Origin: an uncultured bacterium
Lineage (GTDB): Bacteria; Bacteroidota; Rhodothermia; Rhodothermales; Rubricoccaceae
Direction of reading: 5' to 3'
DNA length: 64,000 nucleotides
NCBI GenBank assembly: GCA_947493945.1
Contig: CANLSR010000002.1
Location: forward strand, 489,762-553,761
The first letter of the stretch is position 1. Every line of letters begins with the position of its first letter. The position numbers and the translations under genes were made by a program. The notes below the pieces were generated by a model. It was given only the letters and a program-made list of their open reading frames with translations. It had not been told where the DNA came from and did not search any database. Below, piece by piece: positions 7,782 to 16,193 of the stretch.

Positions 7782-8237
7782 CTACAGCTCGCTGGTGTCG
7801 AAGGCGGGGTCGAACGGGTCAACGAACGTGACGCCCTCGACGGTCGAGCCCGAGGCGAAGTCCTCGCTGAGCACGACGGGCACCTGGTTGAGCTTGGCCG
7901 CCGCCCAGATCTGCGCGTCGTAGTAGGGGAGCTGGTGGTCCCGGACGCCCCGGACCGCCTCCAGCACGACGGGCGGGGTCAGCGGGACGACCGGGAACGT
8001 CCGCTCGTAGAGGCCGATCTGGTGGTAGACGCGGTCGGGCGGGACCGGCGGCTTGAGCCGGAACAGGGTGACGCGCGAGAACTCGGCGAGGGCCTGGGCT
8101 GGGAGCACCGCCGAGGGGCCGACCGGACTCGGCCGTCCGACGCGGGCGAGGACGGCGAGCGCGCGGTCCTGCTTGCCGGGGTCGAGGGGGTCGACGCTGT
8201 AGACGAGGACGTTCGTGTCGAGGAGGTAGCGGGCCAC
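7782..8237 (-). CDS. PIN-domain toxin (VapC-like ribonuclease)
   Basis: The 151-residue protein begins RYLLDTNVLVYSVD, with the first PIN acidic residue in LLDTNVLVY. It has the central acidic position around QALAEFSRVT (Glu) and the third and fourth acidic residues in LPYYDAQIWAAAKLNQVPVVLSEDF. PIN toxins are Mg-dependent RNases that usually cleave tRNA or rRNA. It follows its RHH-type partner by only 2 bp, giving a typical antitoxin-toxin operon. All expected acidic residues are present, so it is probably active. Confidence 0.87.
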   Translation of the reverse strand: MARYLLDTNVLVYSVDPLDPGKQDRALAVLARVGRPSPVGPSAVLPAQALAEFSRVTLFRLKPPVPPDRVYHQIGLYERTFPVVPLTPPVVLEAVRGVRDHQLPYYDAQIWAAAKLNQVPVVLSEDFASGSTVEGVTFVDPFDPAFDTSEL

Positions 8238-8239
8238 GG

Positions 8240-8545
8240 CTACGCCTCGGCCGCGTCGCCGCGGTCGCGCCCGTAGCCCCGGTCATCGTAGAGGGCCTCC
8301 CGGTCCCACCCCCCCTCCAGGCGGCGGCCTTCGCCGAGCTGGCGTGTGTGGGCGAGGAGTTCGTCCAAGGGCGAGCCCGCGGGCGGGGCGGCCAAAGCGT
8401 CGGCAAGAGCGGCGTCGAGCGCGCGGCGGACGAGCTCGGCTTCGGACACGCCGAGCTCCCGGCTCCGCCGTTTGAGCGCCCGGTCCTGCTCGGGGGTGAC
8501 GCTGAGTTGCTTGCGGACGTACCGGCTGGGGGGAGAGGCGGGCAT
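8240..8545 (-). CDS. Ribbon-helix-helix antitoxin of the PIN toxin
   Basis: The 101-residue protein starts at MPASPPSRYVRKQLSVTPEQ. The segment KQLSVTPEQDRALKRRSREL, continuing GVSEAELVRRALDAAL, is a ribbon-helix-helix DNA-binding domain of the CopG/VapB kind. The C-terminal tail rich in Arg, Asp and Glu would wrap the toxin. Such proteins repress their own operon as part of the toxin complex. The longer in-frame start at 8563 would add six residues. Confidence 0.75.
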   Translation of the reverse strand: MPASPPSRYVRKQLSVTPEQDRALKRRSRELGVSEAELVRRALDAALADALAAPPAGSPLDELLAHTRQLGEGRRLEGGWDREALYDDRGYGRDRGDAAEA

Positions 8546-8663
8546 GATCAGTGGGGGCCACAATGCCGAGAGGATACGGATCGGTTACATCAGTTGTGTT
8601 GCTCACGTTCCGGTTCCCTCTCGGGTGCCGCAACGGTTGCTCCTCCAGACGAGGCCGAAGCAT

Positions 8664-9758
8664 CTACAGCCCGATCCCCTCAGAGGCGTTGTCGTCGAAG
8701 AGCCGTCCCTCGCGGACGTACTCGGCGAGCATGGCGGCCGACTTGTGCCGGGTCTGCTTCTGGATGGCCCGGTCGGGCTTCCCCGCGCGGGCGGCGGTGG
8801 TCGCGAACCCCGCCCTCAGCGAGTGCCCGGCGTAGAGGGCCGGGTCGAGCCCCGCCGCCGCCGCGTGCTTTTTGACAACGTCGGCGACCGAACGCCCCGT
8901 GAGCGCGCGCCGTCCGAGTCGGCCCCACCGGTCCACGCCCCGGAACACCGGCCCCGAGAGGGGGGAGGCCCGCCCCTGGTCCGCCAAAGCGCGCCCCGCG
9001 GCACCGACGTACGAGCGGACGGCCCGGACGGGGCACGTCTCGGGCCGGTCCCCGTAGGCCACGCCGACGACCTGGCCCGCCCCCTCCTGATCGCTTTTTG
9101 ATTTCGGGATGAGCAGCCTCAGGCCGTCCGGGGTGTAGGCGAGGTGCCCGGCCTCGACGGCCGCCAGCTCGGAGCGGCGGAGGGCCGCGGCGAACCCGAG
9201 CAGGAGCATCGCCTTGTCGCGCCGGGCTCGGAGCGCGGCCCCCGGCTTGGCGTCGTCGCCCAAAGCCTCCGCCAGCTGGACGGCTTGGTCGCACTGGGTG
9301 GCCATCGCGACGACGTCGGCAGCGAGCGCTGGGGCCACCTTCTGCGGCGCCGTCCCCAACGTCCGGGTCACGCCGGCCCACACCGAGTGCAACGGCTCTT
9401 TACTCCTGAGGGCTGGGCTCTCCAGGCCCGCGAGCTTGTGGGCCTGGCTGATCGCCGCGAGCCGCCGCCGCAACGTCGCCACCTTGAGGGGCGCCGTCGG
9501 CTGACCGGCATCGTCGTCCGGCCCGGTCTCGGCGCGCGACGCTATGTATAAGGAGACGGTCTCGGGCGCGGCCGGCATGGAGCCGAGCGACCGCGACTCG
9601 CACCACGTGGAGAAGTCGGCCCAGTCGGAGCGGTAGGCCCGGAGCGTGGCATCGGACCGAGCCGCTCGGGCGAACCGCCGGGCGGCCTCGGCGTCGGCCG
9701 CCAGTTCGGGGCTGAGCGCGCGGGGGCCGGTCGGCTGGCGGACGAGGTCGGAGGGCAT
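8664..9758 (-). CDS. Tyrosine recombinase / site-specific integrase
   Basis: The 364-residue protein has an N-terminal SAM-like core-binding domain (TLRAYRSDWADFSTWCESR, QAHKLAGLESP) and a C-terminal catalytic domain. The catalytic Arg lies in LGFAAALRRSELAAVEA, a lysine in LIPKSKSDQEG, HxxR in AGHSLRAGFATTAARAG, the next His in QKQTRHKSAAML and the nucleophilic Tyr in AEYVREGRLF. All catalytic residues are visible. ATG 9758 (MPSDLV) is preferred over 9848, since the extra 30 residues are low complexity. Inverted repeats lie directly upstream (9770-9961 and 9841-9867), as expected for its recombination sites or promoter. It could integrate an element or resolve plasmid multimers. Confidence 0.88.
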   Translation of the reverse strand: MPSDLVRQPTGPRALSPELAADAEAARRFARAARSDATLRAYRSDWADFSTWCESRSLGSMPAAPETVSLYIASRAETGPDDDAGQPTAPLKVATLRRRLAAISQAHKLAGLESPALRSKEPLHSVWAGVTRTLGTAPQKVAPALAADVVAMATQCDQAVQLAEALGDDAKPGAALRARRDKAMLLLGFAAALRRSELAAVEAGHLAYTPDGLRLLIPKSKSDQEGAGQVVGVAYGDRPETCPVRAVRSYVGAAGRALADQGRASPLSGPVFRGVDRWGRLGRRALTGRSVADVVKKHAAAAGLDPALYAGHSLRAGFATTAARAGKPDRAIQKQTRHKSAAMLAEYVREGRLFDDNASEGIGL

Positions 9759-9769
9759 CGGTGTGTCTG

Positions 9770-9961
9770 TTATTGCAGTCTGGGCCACCTCGACCCGGCA
9801 ACTCACTCGCGGTGAAGGTAGCCTCAGGCGGGGGCACCCGCTTCCCATAACTCCCGGTTATCGGAAGCCATTATGGAACCGGTTGTGTCAGACCAGTGGA
9901 GCACAGCTCTGCTGACCTTGGCCCCGTCCCCAACGTGTCAGTTGTGGGCAGACTGCAATAA
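9770..9961. repeat. 13-bp inverted repeat pair flanking the recombinase upstream region
   Basis: TTATTGCAGTCTG at 9770-9782 is exactly complementary to CAGACTGCAATAA at 9949-9961, 166 bp apart. The left copy lies 11 bp upstream of the recombinase start codon. This resembles arm-type or terminal repeats of a small mobile element, but no transposase is present between them. Confidence 0.6.
9841..9867. promoter_or_regulatory. Candidate core recombination site of the tyrosine recombinase
   Basis: CTTCCCATAAC, a 5-bp spacer TCCCG, and GTTATCGGAAG form 11-bp inverted arms with one mismatch. Two imperfect inverted arms around a short spacer, near the integrase gene, are the normal look of a tyrosine-recombinase crossover site. 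The spacer is shorter than the usual 6-8 bp, so the arms may be read differently. Confidence 0.4.
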
Positions 9962-10479
9962 TGGCTCCACCTATCTCTAGCTGGTGGAGCGAGCGCTCTG
10001 GCACACAGCGCATGAGCGGCATCCCAGGCCCCCGGGGTACGGGCGGATGACGGTCGAGATGCGGGACGCCTGGGCAGCATACCCGGACCCGCCGGTGCCG
10101 AAGGCAGCCCTCCTTCCGTGAAGCCTGTAGCTCCCTGCGGCTCGGACGTAGAGAGCGGGACGGGTTCTCGAACGCGGGGTCCGCCTGGGGAGCGCGCCGG
10201 CGTGTAGACCCGGCAGAGCGCGGGAGGGGGTCGAGGAAGACGGCGAGCCCAGGGAGCGGGCTGGGCGATGCCTTCGGCGTCGGCGTCGTGATCAAGGGTT
10301 CGGGGCTCGTGTGGGAGGGTCCCATCTACGCCCATCTGGACCCTCCCGTACTCCCTGATCCCCCTCGGCCGCGCCCCGTCTGGCCGCTAACGAAGCAGTA
10401 CTTGTCAGAGGCCTCATAGCCGTCCCGTCCTCCTTCAGGCCTTGACGTTTTGCTGAGGACGGCGGACTCCGCGGCGTGC
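9962..10479. other. Intergenic stretch, no gene recognised
   Basis: No convincing coding frame is seen. It contains TACTTGTCAGAGGCC (10399-10413), a 15-mer repeated exactly at 23003-23017. Confidence 0.4.
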
Positions 10480-10662
10480 TCTCTCGCCCAGCGGCAGCTC
10501 ATCGCCTACGACCCTGGCACCGACCGGACTCCGATCCTGCTCGACGTCGTGGGCCGGGTCCGCGACGCGGCCCAGCTCCCGAGCGGGGCCTCGCTGATCC
10601 TTCGCCAAGCCACCGACTTGGAGGCTCGGAACGGTCAGGTGGTTAGAGTCCTCCCGAGATGA
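10480..10662 (+). pseudogene. Possible C-terminal remnant of a PQQ-type sugar dehydrogenase
   Basis: The frame reads RQLIAYDPGTDRTPILLDVV, then GRVRDAAQLPSGASLILRQ and finally GQVVRVLPR before the stop. GRVRDxxxxPDGxLxxLxxxxDGxxxRLxPR is the usual last blade of soluble aldose/sorbosone dehydrogenase beta-propellers. The rest of the enzyme is missing. The call rests on a short match and is tentative. It overlaps the 3' end of the convergent cyclase gene by 20 bp. Confidence 0.3.
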
Positions 10663-11851
10663 GGCTCGAAGCGTCGACGGGCCGGGGTGGAACCGACGGG
10701 CGAGTCTGGCCGACCCCGGAGCGCTCAGACTCATCCGCAGCCTCGACGACGGAGTCCTCCAACGCGAACAGCTCCACCGACTGGTCTTTCCCGCGCAACT
10801 CCTGGTGCCCCACCGACCGGAACACCCACCCCTCGCCGGTGCCCAGGCGCGACACCAGCTCGTCGCCCACCAAGACGTCAGCTCCGAGCGGCTTACAGAG
10901 CGCCTGAATTCGAGCCGTCTGGTTCAGCACGTCGCCGGTGAACACGATCTCCTTCTTGAGCGCTCCGATCTCGCCGGTCGTCACGGGTCCCACTTGAAGG
11001 CTCGCTCGGAAGTCCGGGGCCACCCCAAAGCGGTCCTCGAACCAACCTGCCCTCGCGCGCAGGTCCCGCTTCATGTCCAGAACGCACCGGACACAGTCCG
11101 CATCGCGGAGCCCGTCCTTCTCGGTCCACGACACCACGATCTCGTCGCCGATGTACTGGTACACCTCGCCCTCGTGGTCGACGATCGCGGCGGCGAGCGC
11201 GTTGTAGTACGCCCGGAGGAACTCGAAGTAGCGGGCGTGGCCGAGCCGCTCGGTGGTGCTCGTCGACGACTTCATGTCGGAGAACAGGAACACCCGCCGC
11301 TCCTCTTTCGGCGTGTGGTAGCGCCCCGAGAGAAAGTTGGTCAGCACGCGGGGTCCCATGTGCTCGCTGATCTCGGCGTAGAACAGGGAAGCCACAAGGG
11401 AGGTGGCCAGCTGCACGCCTGTGCTGAGACTCTCCTTGCTGATGGCGAACGCCTGGAGTCGGTCCCAGACCCGGGGATCTGCCAGTCCCGTGTCCATCTC
11501 CAGCGCCGCAGCGACGGGGAATGTGACCACGACGACCCCAGTCAGGAAGACGGCGTAGAACAGCGTCTTGGCGACGAGCTTGGTGCCCAAGCTGCGCGCG
11601 GCGAGCCGCCGGTTGAGGAACAGGAGCTCGACGGCGCCGACCAGGCACCCCACAACGGCGACGGCCAGGTTAGCAAACAGCCTCACCCTCGCGTCGACCT
11701 CGATGGCCGACCCGTCGGTGGTCGCGACCGCGCCGCCGCCCGCCGCATAGTCCGAGATCGAAAAGACCTGCGCCAGCACGAACCAGATCACCCCAAAGGG
11801 GACCACCCTCCGAAGGGCGCGCCGAACGATGGGTGAGAGGTGAAACCGCAT
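10643..11851 (-). CDS. Membrane-bound class III adenylate/guanylate cyclase
   Basis: The 402-residue protein has hydrophobic segments near residues 15-32, 60-82, 90-115 and 140-158, then a class III nucleotide cyclase domain from about residue 180. The domain shows both metal-binding Asp residues (FLFSDMKSSTS and YQYIGDEIVVSW), GPVTTGEIGALKKEIVFTG and the DVLNQTARIQAL segment that holds the purine and transition-state Asn/Arg. It would make cAMP (or cGMP) at the inner membrane. The N-terminal membrane part has no recognised sensor domain. ATG 11851 (MRFHLSP) fits better than an upstream ATG at 11866. Confidence 0.87.
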   Translation of the reverse strand: MRFHLSPIVRRALRRVVPFGVIWFVLAQVFSISDYAAGGGAVATTDGSAIEVDARVRLFANLAVAVVGCLVGAVELLFLNRRLAARSLGTKLVAKTLFYAVFLTGVVVVTFPVAAALEMDTGLADPRVWDRLQAFAISKESLSTGVQLATSLVASLFYAEISEHMGPRVLTNFLSGRYHTPKEERRVFLFSDMKSSTSTTERLGHARYFEFLRAYYNALAAAIVDHEGEVYQYIGDEIVVSWTEKDGLRDADCVRCVLDMKRDLRARAGWFEDRFGVAPDFRASLQVGPVTTGEIGALKKEIVFTGDVLNQTARIQALCKPLGADVLVGDELVSRLGTGEGWVFRSVGHQELRGKDQSVELFALEDSVVEAADESERSGVGQTRPSVPPRPVDASSLISGGL

Positions 11852-12397
11852 GGTCAAGGGCCACACCGTGCCTACGCTTGCAAGTGCTTGCGAAACAGGA
11901 TAACAAGCGCCTGTAAAACGAGCTCCGATCCCTCCCAGCGAGAGACGTGGCTCCGGGCTGGCGCGCGCACTGTTCGAGGAGGCATCGAGGGGTCGGCCTC
12001 CCGCAAACGGTCACCCCACACGGGCCTCCTTCACGATCCGGGGGATACGTAGCACTGGAACAGATTTGGGCGCCAACCGCTAGCTAGCTGGTGTCCCTAT
12101 CAGGAAAGGCGGGCCTCCAGGCCCTCCTAGGAGGGCCTAGAGGGAGCGGAGTGGGTCGGGCGTCCCCGTCAAGGAGGAGGTCCTTCTCGGTGGGTCACTC
12201 TCGTGGGATCGGCCTCGGTGCCGCAGGGGGACCCCTCCGCTGCCCAAAGCGCCCAGATCCGTTCCGGTGCTACAAGAACCCCAACCCCATCCGTCTCGCT
12301 ACCCTCGGTGGGGCGGAGGAGTCGGCCGGCTTTGGACGGCGGGGTCACGGCGCCTGCGGCCGCGTCGCACGGAGCCAGGACGCCACCCCTCACCGGC
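11852..12397. other. Intergenic stretch between cyclase and kinase pseudogene
   Basis: No gene recognised. It contains TTGCAAGTGCTTGCGAA, an AT-richer stretch near 11879-11912 that could be the cyclase promoter, and the palindrome at 12120-12137. Confidence 0.4.
12120..12137. repeat. Perfect 18-bp palindrome
   Basis: GGCCCTCCTAGGAGGGCC is its own reverse complement. It is isolated in a gene-free stretch. It may be an operator, a hairpin or chance in GC-rich DNA. Confidence 0.5.
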
Positions 12398-14740
12398 CAC
12401 CTCGTGCGGGACCGTGATCGTCACCCGTGCCCCCGCTCCGGGCGAGGACTCGACCCCCAGCCGCCCGCCGACGGCCTCCAGCCGCTACCGCACGCTCGCG
12501 AGCCCGAACCCGTCCCCCGGCCCGTCCAGCACGGCCACGTCGAACCCGGCCCCATCGTCCTCGACGGTCACCGCCACGTGCCCGTCGGCGTGCTTGGCCA
12601 CGTTGAACAGCAGCTCCCGGACGAGGTGGTACACGAGCGTCCGGAGGGCCGGGTCGGGCACGTCGGCGTCGCCGGCGACCTCGACGTCGAGCCCGAGCCG
12701 CTTCCGCTTCCACTCGGCCAGCCACCGGAGGACGTCGGCGAGCCGGTCCGTCTCGAGCACGGCCGGGCTCAGCTCCGTCGCCAGCGTCCGCGTCAGATCG
12801 GTCGCCTCGTCGAGGATCCCCCCGGCCTGCTCGGCGAGCCAGTCCCGCTCAGGTGGGGCCCGTACGAGGAGCCTGAGCGTCATGGAGAGCCCGTAGAGCC
12901 TCTGCTGGAGGTCGTCGTGGAGGAGGTGGGCAAGCCGACGCCGCTCCTCCTGCTCGGCCACGGCGAGCTTCGAGCCGAGCGCCCGGACCTGGGCCGTCCG
13001 CTCCTCGACCCGGTCCTCGAACGTCTCGTTCAGGCGACGGAGGGCCTCCTCGGCCTCCTTCCGCTCGGTCACGTCGAGGACGAACTCAACCGTCTCCGTC
13101 TCGCTGATCTGGCGGGCGGCGAAGAGGCCCCAGAAGCGCGAGCCGTCCGCGCGGTAGTACTCCTTCTCGTAGGGCTCGTTGACGCCGGACGTCTCGATCT
13201 GGACGACCGCGTGCCGAGAGGCCGCGTGGTACTCCTCCGGTGTCAGGTCCTGCCACGTCTTGCCGAGCGCCCCCTCGCGCGAGAACCCCGTCATCTCGAG
13301 GAACGCGCCGTTCACGTCGGCCAGCTCGAAGTCCGGCCCCCAGAAGAGCACGCCGACGGTCTCGATGGCGAGGGCGTTCTGGAGCCGCCCCTCGCTCTCG
13401 CGGAGCGCGGCCTCGGCGCAGGCCCGCTCGACGGCCGCCTACGTCCGCTCCGCCGTCTCCTCGACCAGCGCCACCTCGGCGGCGGTCCACGCCCGCGGCT
13501 CGCGCTGGTGGATGCCGAGGACGGCCGCGAGCCGCCCGCGCTTCACGAGCGGGGCGGCGACGTAGGCGCCGACATCGGCGGCCGCGTACGCCGACTTCTC
13601 GTCCGCGGTCCAGCCCTCCGCGTCGGCCACGTCGGGTGCGACGAAGGGCTCGCCGGCCCGTAGCGACGCGATCACCGAGGGGCCGAAGCTGTCGGCGACG
13701 TATCGCCCGACGAAGCTCGCCACGCCGACGGCGTAGTCGCGGTGGACGACGAAGTGCTCGCCGTCGTCGTCGAACTCGACGTAGAACGAGCGGTTGGCCC
13801 CGAGGTGCTCGCCGAGCACGCGGGCGGCCACGCCCTGCACGGCCACAGGGTCGGAGACCGGGCGGAGCGCGTCGGCGAGAGTGGCCCGGAAGGCAGTATC
13901 GGCCACGGACCGGCTGAGGGCCTCCTCGGCCCGCTTCCGGCCGTCGATGTCGACGACGGACCCCACGAACCCGAGCGACTCCCCCCCATCGGACAGGCGG
14001 GGGCGCCCGGCGTCGAAGGCCCAGCGGTACGTGCCGTCGTGGCGGCGGAGGCGGTAGTCGACCCGAAACGGCTCCCCCCGCTCGCTCGCGGCGAGGAAGA
14101 CGGCTCGGGCGGCCCCACGGTCGTCGGGGTGGACGGCGTCGAGCCACCCGAGCCCGAGCCCCTCCCCCTCCGTCTGCCCGGTGTGCTCGTACCACGCCCG
14201 GCTGAGGAACGTGCAGGCGCCGGAGGGGTCGGTGACCCAGGTCATGGCCGGGGCGGCGTCGGCGAAGGCGTGGGCGGGGCCGTCGCGGAGGGCCTCGTCC
14301 CCTTCCCACTGCCGGGTGTTGTCGCGGAAGACCTTCGCGAACCCGCGGAGGGTCCCGCCCCGGGGGGGGGGGGGGGGGCCGCCCCGGAGGGCGCCGCCCC
14401 CATCGCGGAGGACCGTCATGACGCCGGTGGCCCGGAACCGGGCGCCGCCCTTCCGGACGTGCCACCGGTCGCCCTCGGCGTGCCCCGCCCGTACGGCCTC
14501 CTCCATCTCGGCCTTGGGGGGCCCGGCCGCCCGGTCCTCCGGCGTGAACACGACGTCGGCGGACATCCCGAGGGCCTCCTCCTCGGTCCACCCGAGGACC
14601 CGCTCCGCTCCGGCGTTCCACGTCGTGATCCGTCGGTCGGTGTCCGTCATGAAGATGGCGTACTCCCGGGCGCTGTCCAGGAGCTGCTGGAACTGCTCGG
14701 CGGGGTCTTCAGGCGAGGGCGGCGAGGGCGGCTCCGTCAC
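12398..14740 (-). pseudogene. PAS/GAF hybrid sensor histidine kinase with two in-frame amber codons
   Basis: One frame runs from a GTG at 14740 (VTEPPSPPSPEDP) to near 12398 and is interrupted only by TAG at 13439-13441 and at 12485-12487. Domains in order are PAS (ILFMTDTD-like start, RITTWNAGAERVLGW), PAS (MTWVTDPSGACTFLSRAWYE), GAF (SFYVEFDDDGEHFVVHRDY), PAS (GFSREGALGKTWQDLTPEEY), HisKA_3 with the phospho-His in RLAHLLHDDLQQRL, and HATPase (ELLFNVAKHADGH, DGFGLASVR). The first TAG replaces an expected Trp (AERT-W-AAVERA) and the second an expected Glu (ASVR-E-RLEAVGG). With the second stop the C-terminal 28 or so residues of the ATPase are lost. A G17 tract at 14362-14378 adds a Pro-rich insert to the first PAS region. 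Confidence 0.72.
14362..14378. repeat. 17-base G homopolymer inside the kinase pseudogene
   Basis: Seventeen consecutive G (C on the coding strand) encode a run of prolines between GGALRGG and RGGTLRGFAKV. The flanking ALRG/TLRG suggest a small duplication with slippage. Its true length is uncertain with most sequencing chemistries. Confidence 0.8.
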
Positions 14741-14876
14741 GTACCCCAAGCGACCCGAAGCAACGGGCCTCCGAGAGACCGGGGATGACCTGCGGGTCCG
14801 TGCGCGGCTCCAGCCCCGGCCGCGCCGACGCCGGGACTCCCTTAACAGGGCGAGTGGGACCGTCGATACCCAGCGC

Positions 14877-16121
14877 ATGGTCCTCACCGAAACCGCTCCT
14901 CTCGGCCGCGCCGAGGTCTCACCCGGCGTCGTTCTGACTCGGATCCGACGGCTCCTCGACGTCAGCGTCGCGCTCAACGCGCTCAACGACACGGCCCGCC
15001 TCCTCGACTTCATCGCGCAGACGACGACGGCCGTCCTCGACTGCGAGGCGGCGTCGGTCCTGCTCCTCGACGAGCGGGCCGGGGCGCTCCGGTTCTCGGC
15101 CGCGTCCGGCGAGGCGGGGGCGGCCCTTGTCGGCACGCTCGTCCCGATCGGGGGGAGCCTGGCCGGCGCCACGTTCCGTGAGAACCGCGTGCTCTACGCA
15201 GCCGACGCCGACGCCGACGCCCGGCACTTCCGGCAGGCCGACGCCGCGACGGGGTTCCAGACCCGGGCGCTGCTCGGCGTCCCCATGCGGATCGACGGGC
15301 AGCCCGTCGGGGTCCTCCAGGCCCTCAACCCCCACGCCGGCGCGTTCATGCAGGACGACGCCGAGGCCCTCCTCATCGTGGCGGCCCAGGCCGCCGTCGC
15401 CATCCGCGACGCGCGGCAGCAGGAGGCGCTCCGGCGGGCGAACGAGCAGCTCGCCGAGCTCGACCGGCTCAAGACGAACTTCCTCTCGATCACGTCGCAC
15501 GAGCTCAGGACGCCACTGACCGCGGTCTTGGGGTTCGGCCAGATCCTCGCCGAGGAGGTCTGCGGCGACCTCTACGCCCACGCCGGCGCCGTCGTCCGGG
15601 CCGGCGAGCGGATGATGGACCTCGTCGAGACGCTCGACGTGATGGCCGGCGTCCAGGGCGACCTCGGGGCGCACCCCACGACGCTCGTCTCGCTCTCGGC
15701 CCTCCTCAGCGACGTGGTGGCCGACTCCGAGGTGACGCTCGCGCTCTCGCCCGGCCCGCTCCTGGTCGAGGGCGACGGCGTCCGGCTCCGGCTCGCGTTT
15801 GGGAACCTCATTCGCAACGCGGTCCAGTTCTCGCCACCAGGCGGGGCCGTCAGTGTCGAAGGCGCCGTGGACGGCGACGAGGTCCACGTCCGGGTCGTGG
15901 ACGTGGGGCGGGGCCTATCGCCGGGGGACCTCGAGAGGATCTTCGAGCCCTACGTCCAGGTCGCCGACCCCGACCGGCGTGACCACGAGGGGCTGGGCGT
16001 GGGGCTGACGGTCGCGCGGGCGGTCCTCGTCCAGCACGGGGGGTACGTCGCGGCCGAGAGCGCGGGGCCCGGGCGGGGCGCCACGTTCCACGCCCGGCTC
16101 CCGCTGGCGGTGGTCGCGTAG
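14877..16121 (+). CDS. GAF-domain sensor histidine kinase
   Basis: The 414-residue soluble kinase has a GAF domain (residues about 30-180: FIAQTTTAVLDCEAASVLLL, ALLGVPMRIDGQPVGVLQAL), a short coiled linker (RRANEQLAELDRLKTNFL), a HisKA domain with the phospho-His in ITSHELRTPLTAVLGF, and an HATPase domain with N-box NLIRNAVQFSPPGG, a G1-like VVDVGRGLSPGDL and G2 EGLGVGLTVARA. The G1 box has DVGRG where DTGxG is usual, and the Asp is kept. No TM segment and no receiver are seen, so it is cytosolic and its partner is unknown. It diverges from the kinase pseudogene across a short gap. Confidence 0.88.
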   Translation: MVLTETAPLGRAEVSPGVVLTRIRRLLDVSVALNALNDTARLLDFIAQTTTAVLDCEAASVLLLDERAGALRFSAASGEAGAALVGTLVPIGGSLAGATFRENRVLYAADADADARHFRQADAATGFQTRALLGVPMRIDGQPVGVLQALNPHAGAFMQDDAEALLIVAAQAAVAIRDARQQEALRRANEQLAELDRLKTNFLSITSHELRTPLTAVLGFGQILAEEVCGDLYAHAGAVVRAGERMMDLVETLDVMAGVQGDLGAHPTTLVSLSALLSDVVADSEVTLALSPGPLLVEGDGVRLRLAFGNLIRNAVQFSPPGGAVSVEGAVDGDEVHVRVVDVGRGLSPGDLERIFEPYVQVADPDRRDHEGLGVGLTVARAVLVQHGGYVAAESAGPGRGATFHARLPLAVVA

Positions 16122-16193
16122 CCCCAGGTCCGGCCGCGGACGCGGGCGAGGTGACCGCAGACCTGACCGGCCGTGGCCGACCCGGAGGCCTGC

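Noticed and set aside
8240..9758. Integron interpretation (integrase with cassette-like RHH/PIN pair)
   Set aside because: No attC-like GTTRRRY/RYYYAAC pairs were found around the toxin-antitoxin genes, and both sets of genes point the same way as the recombinase.
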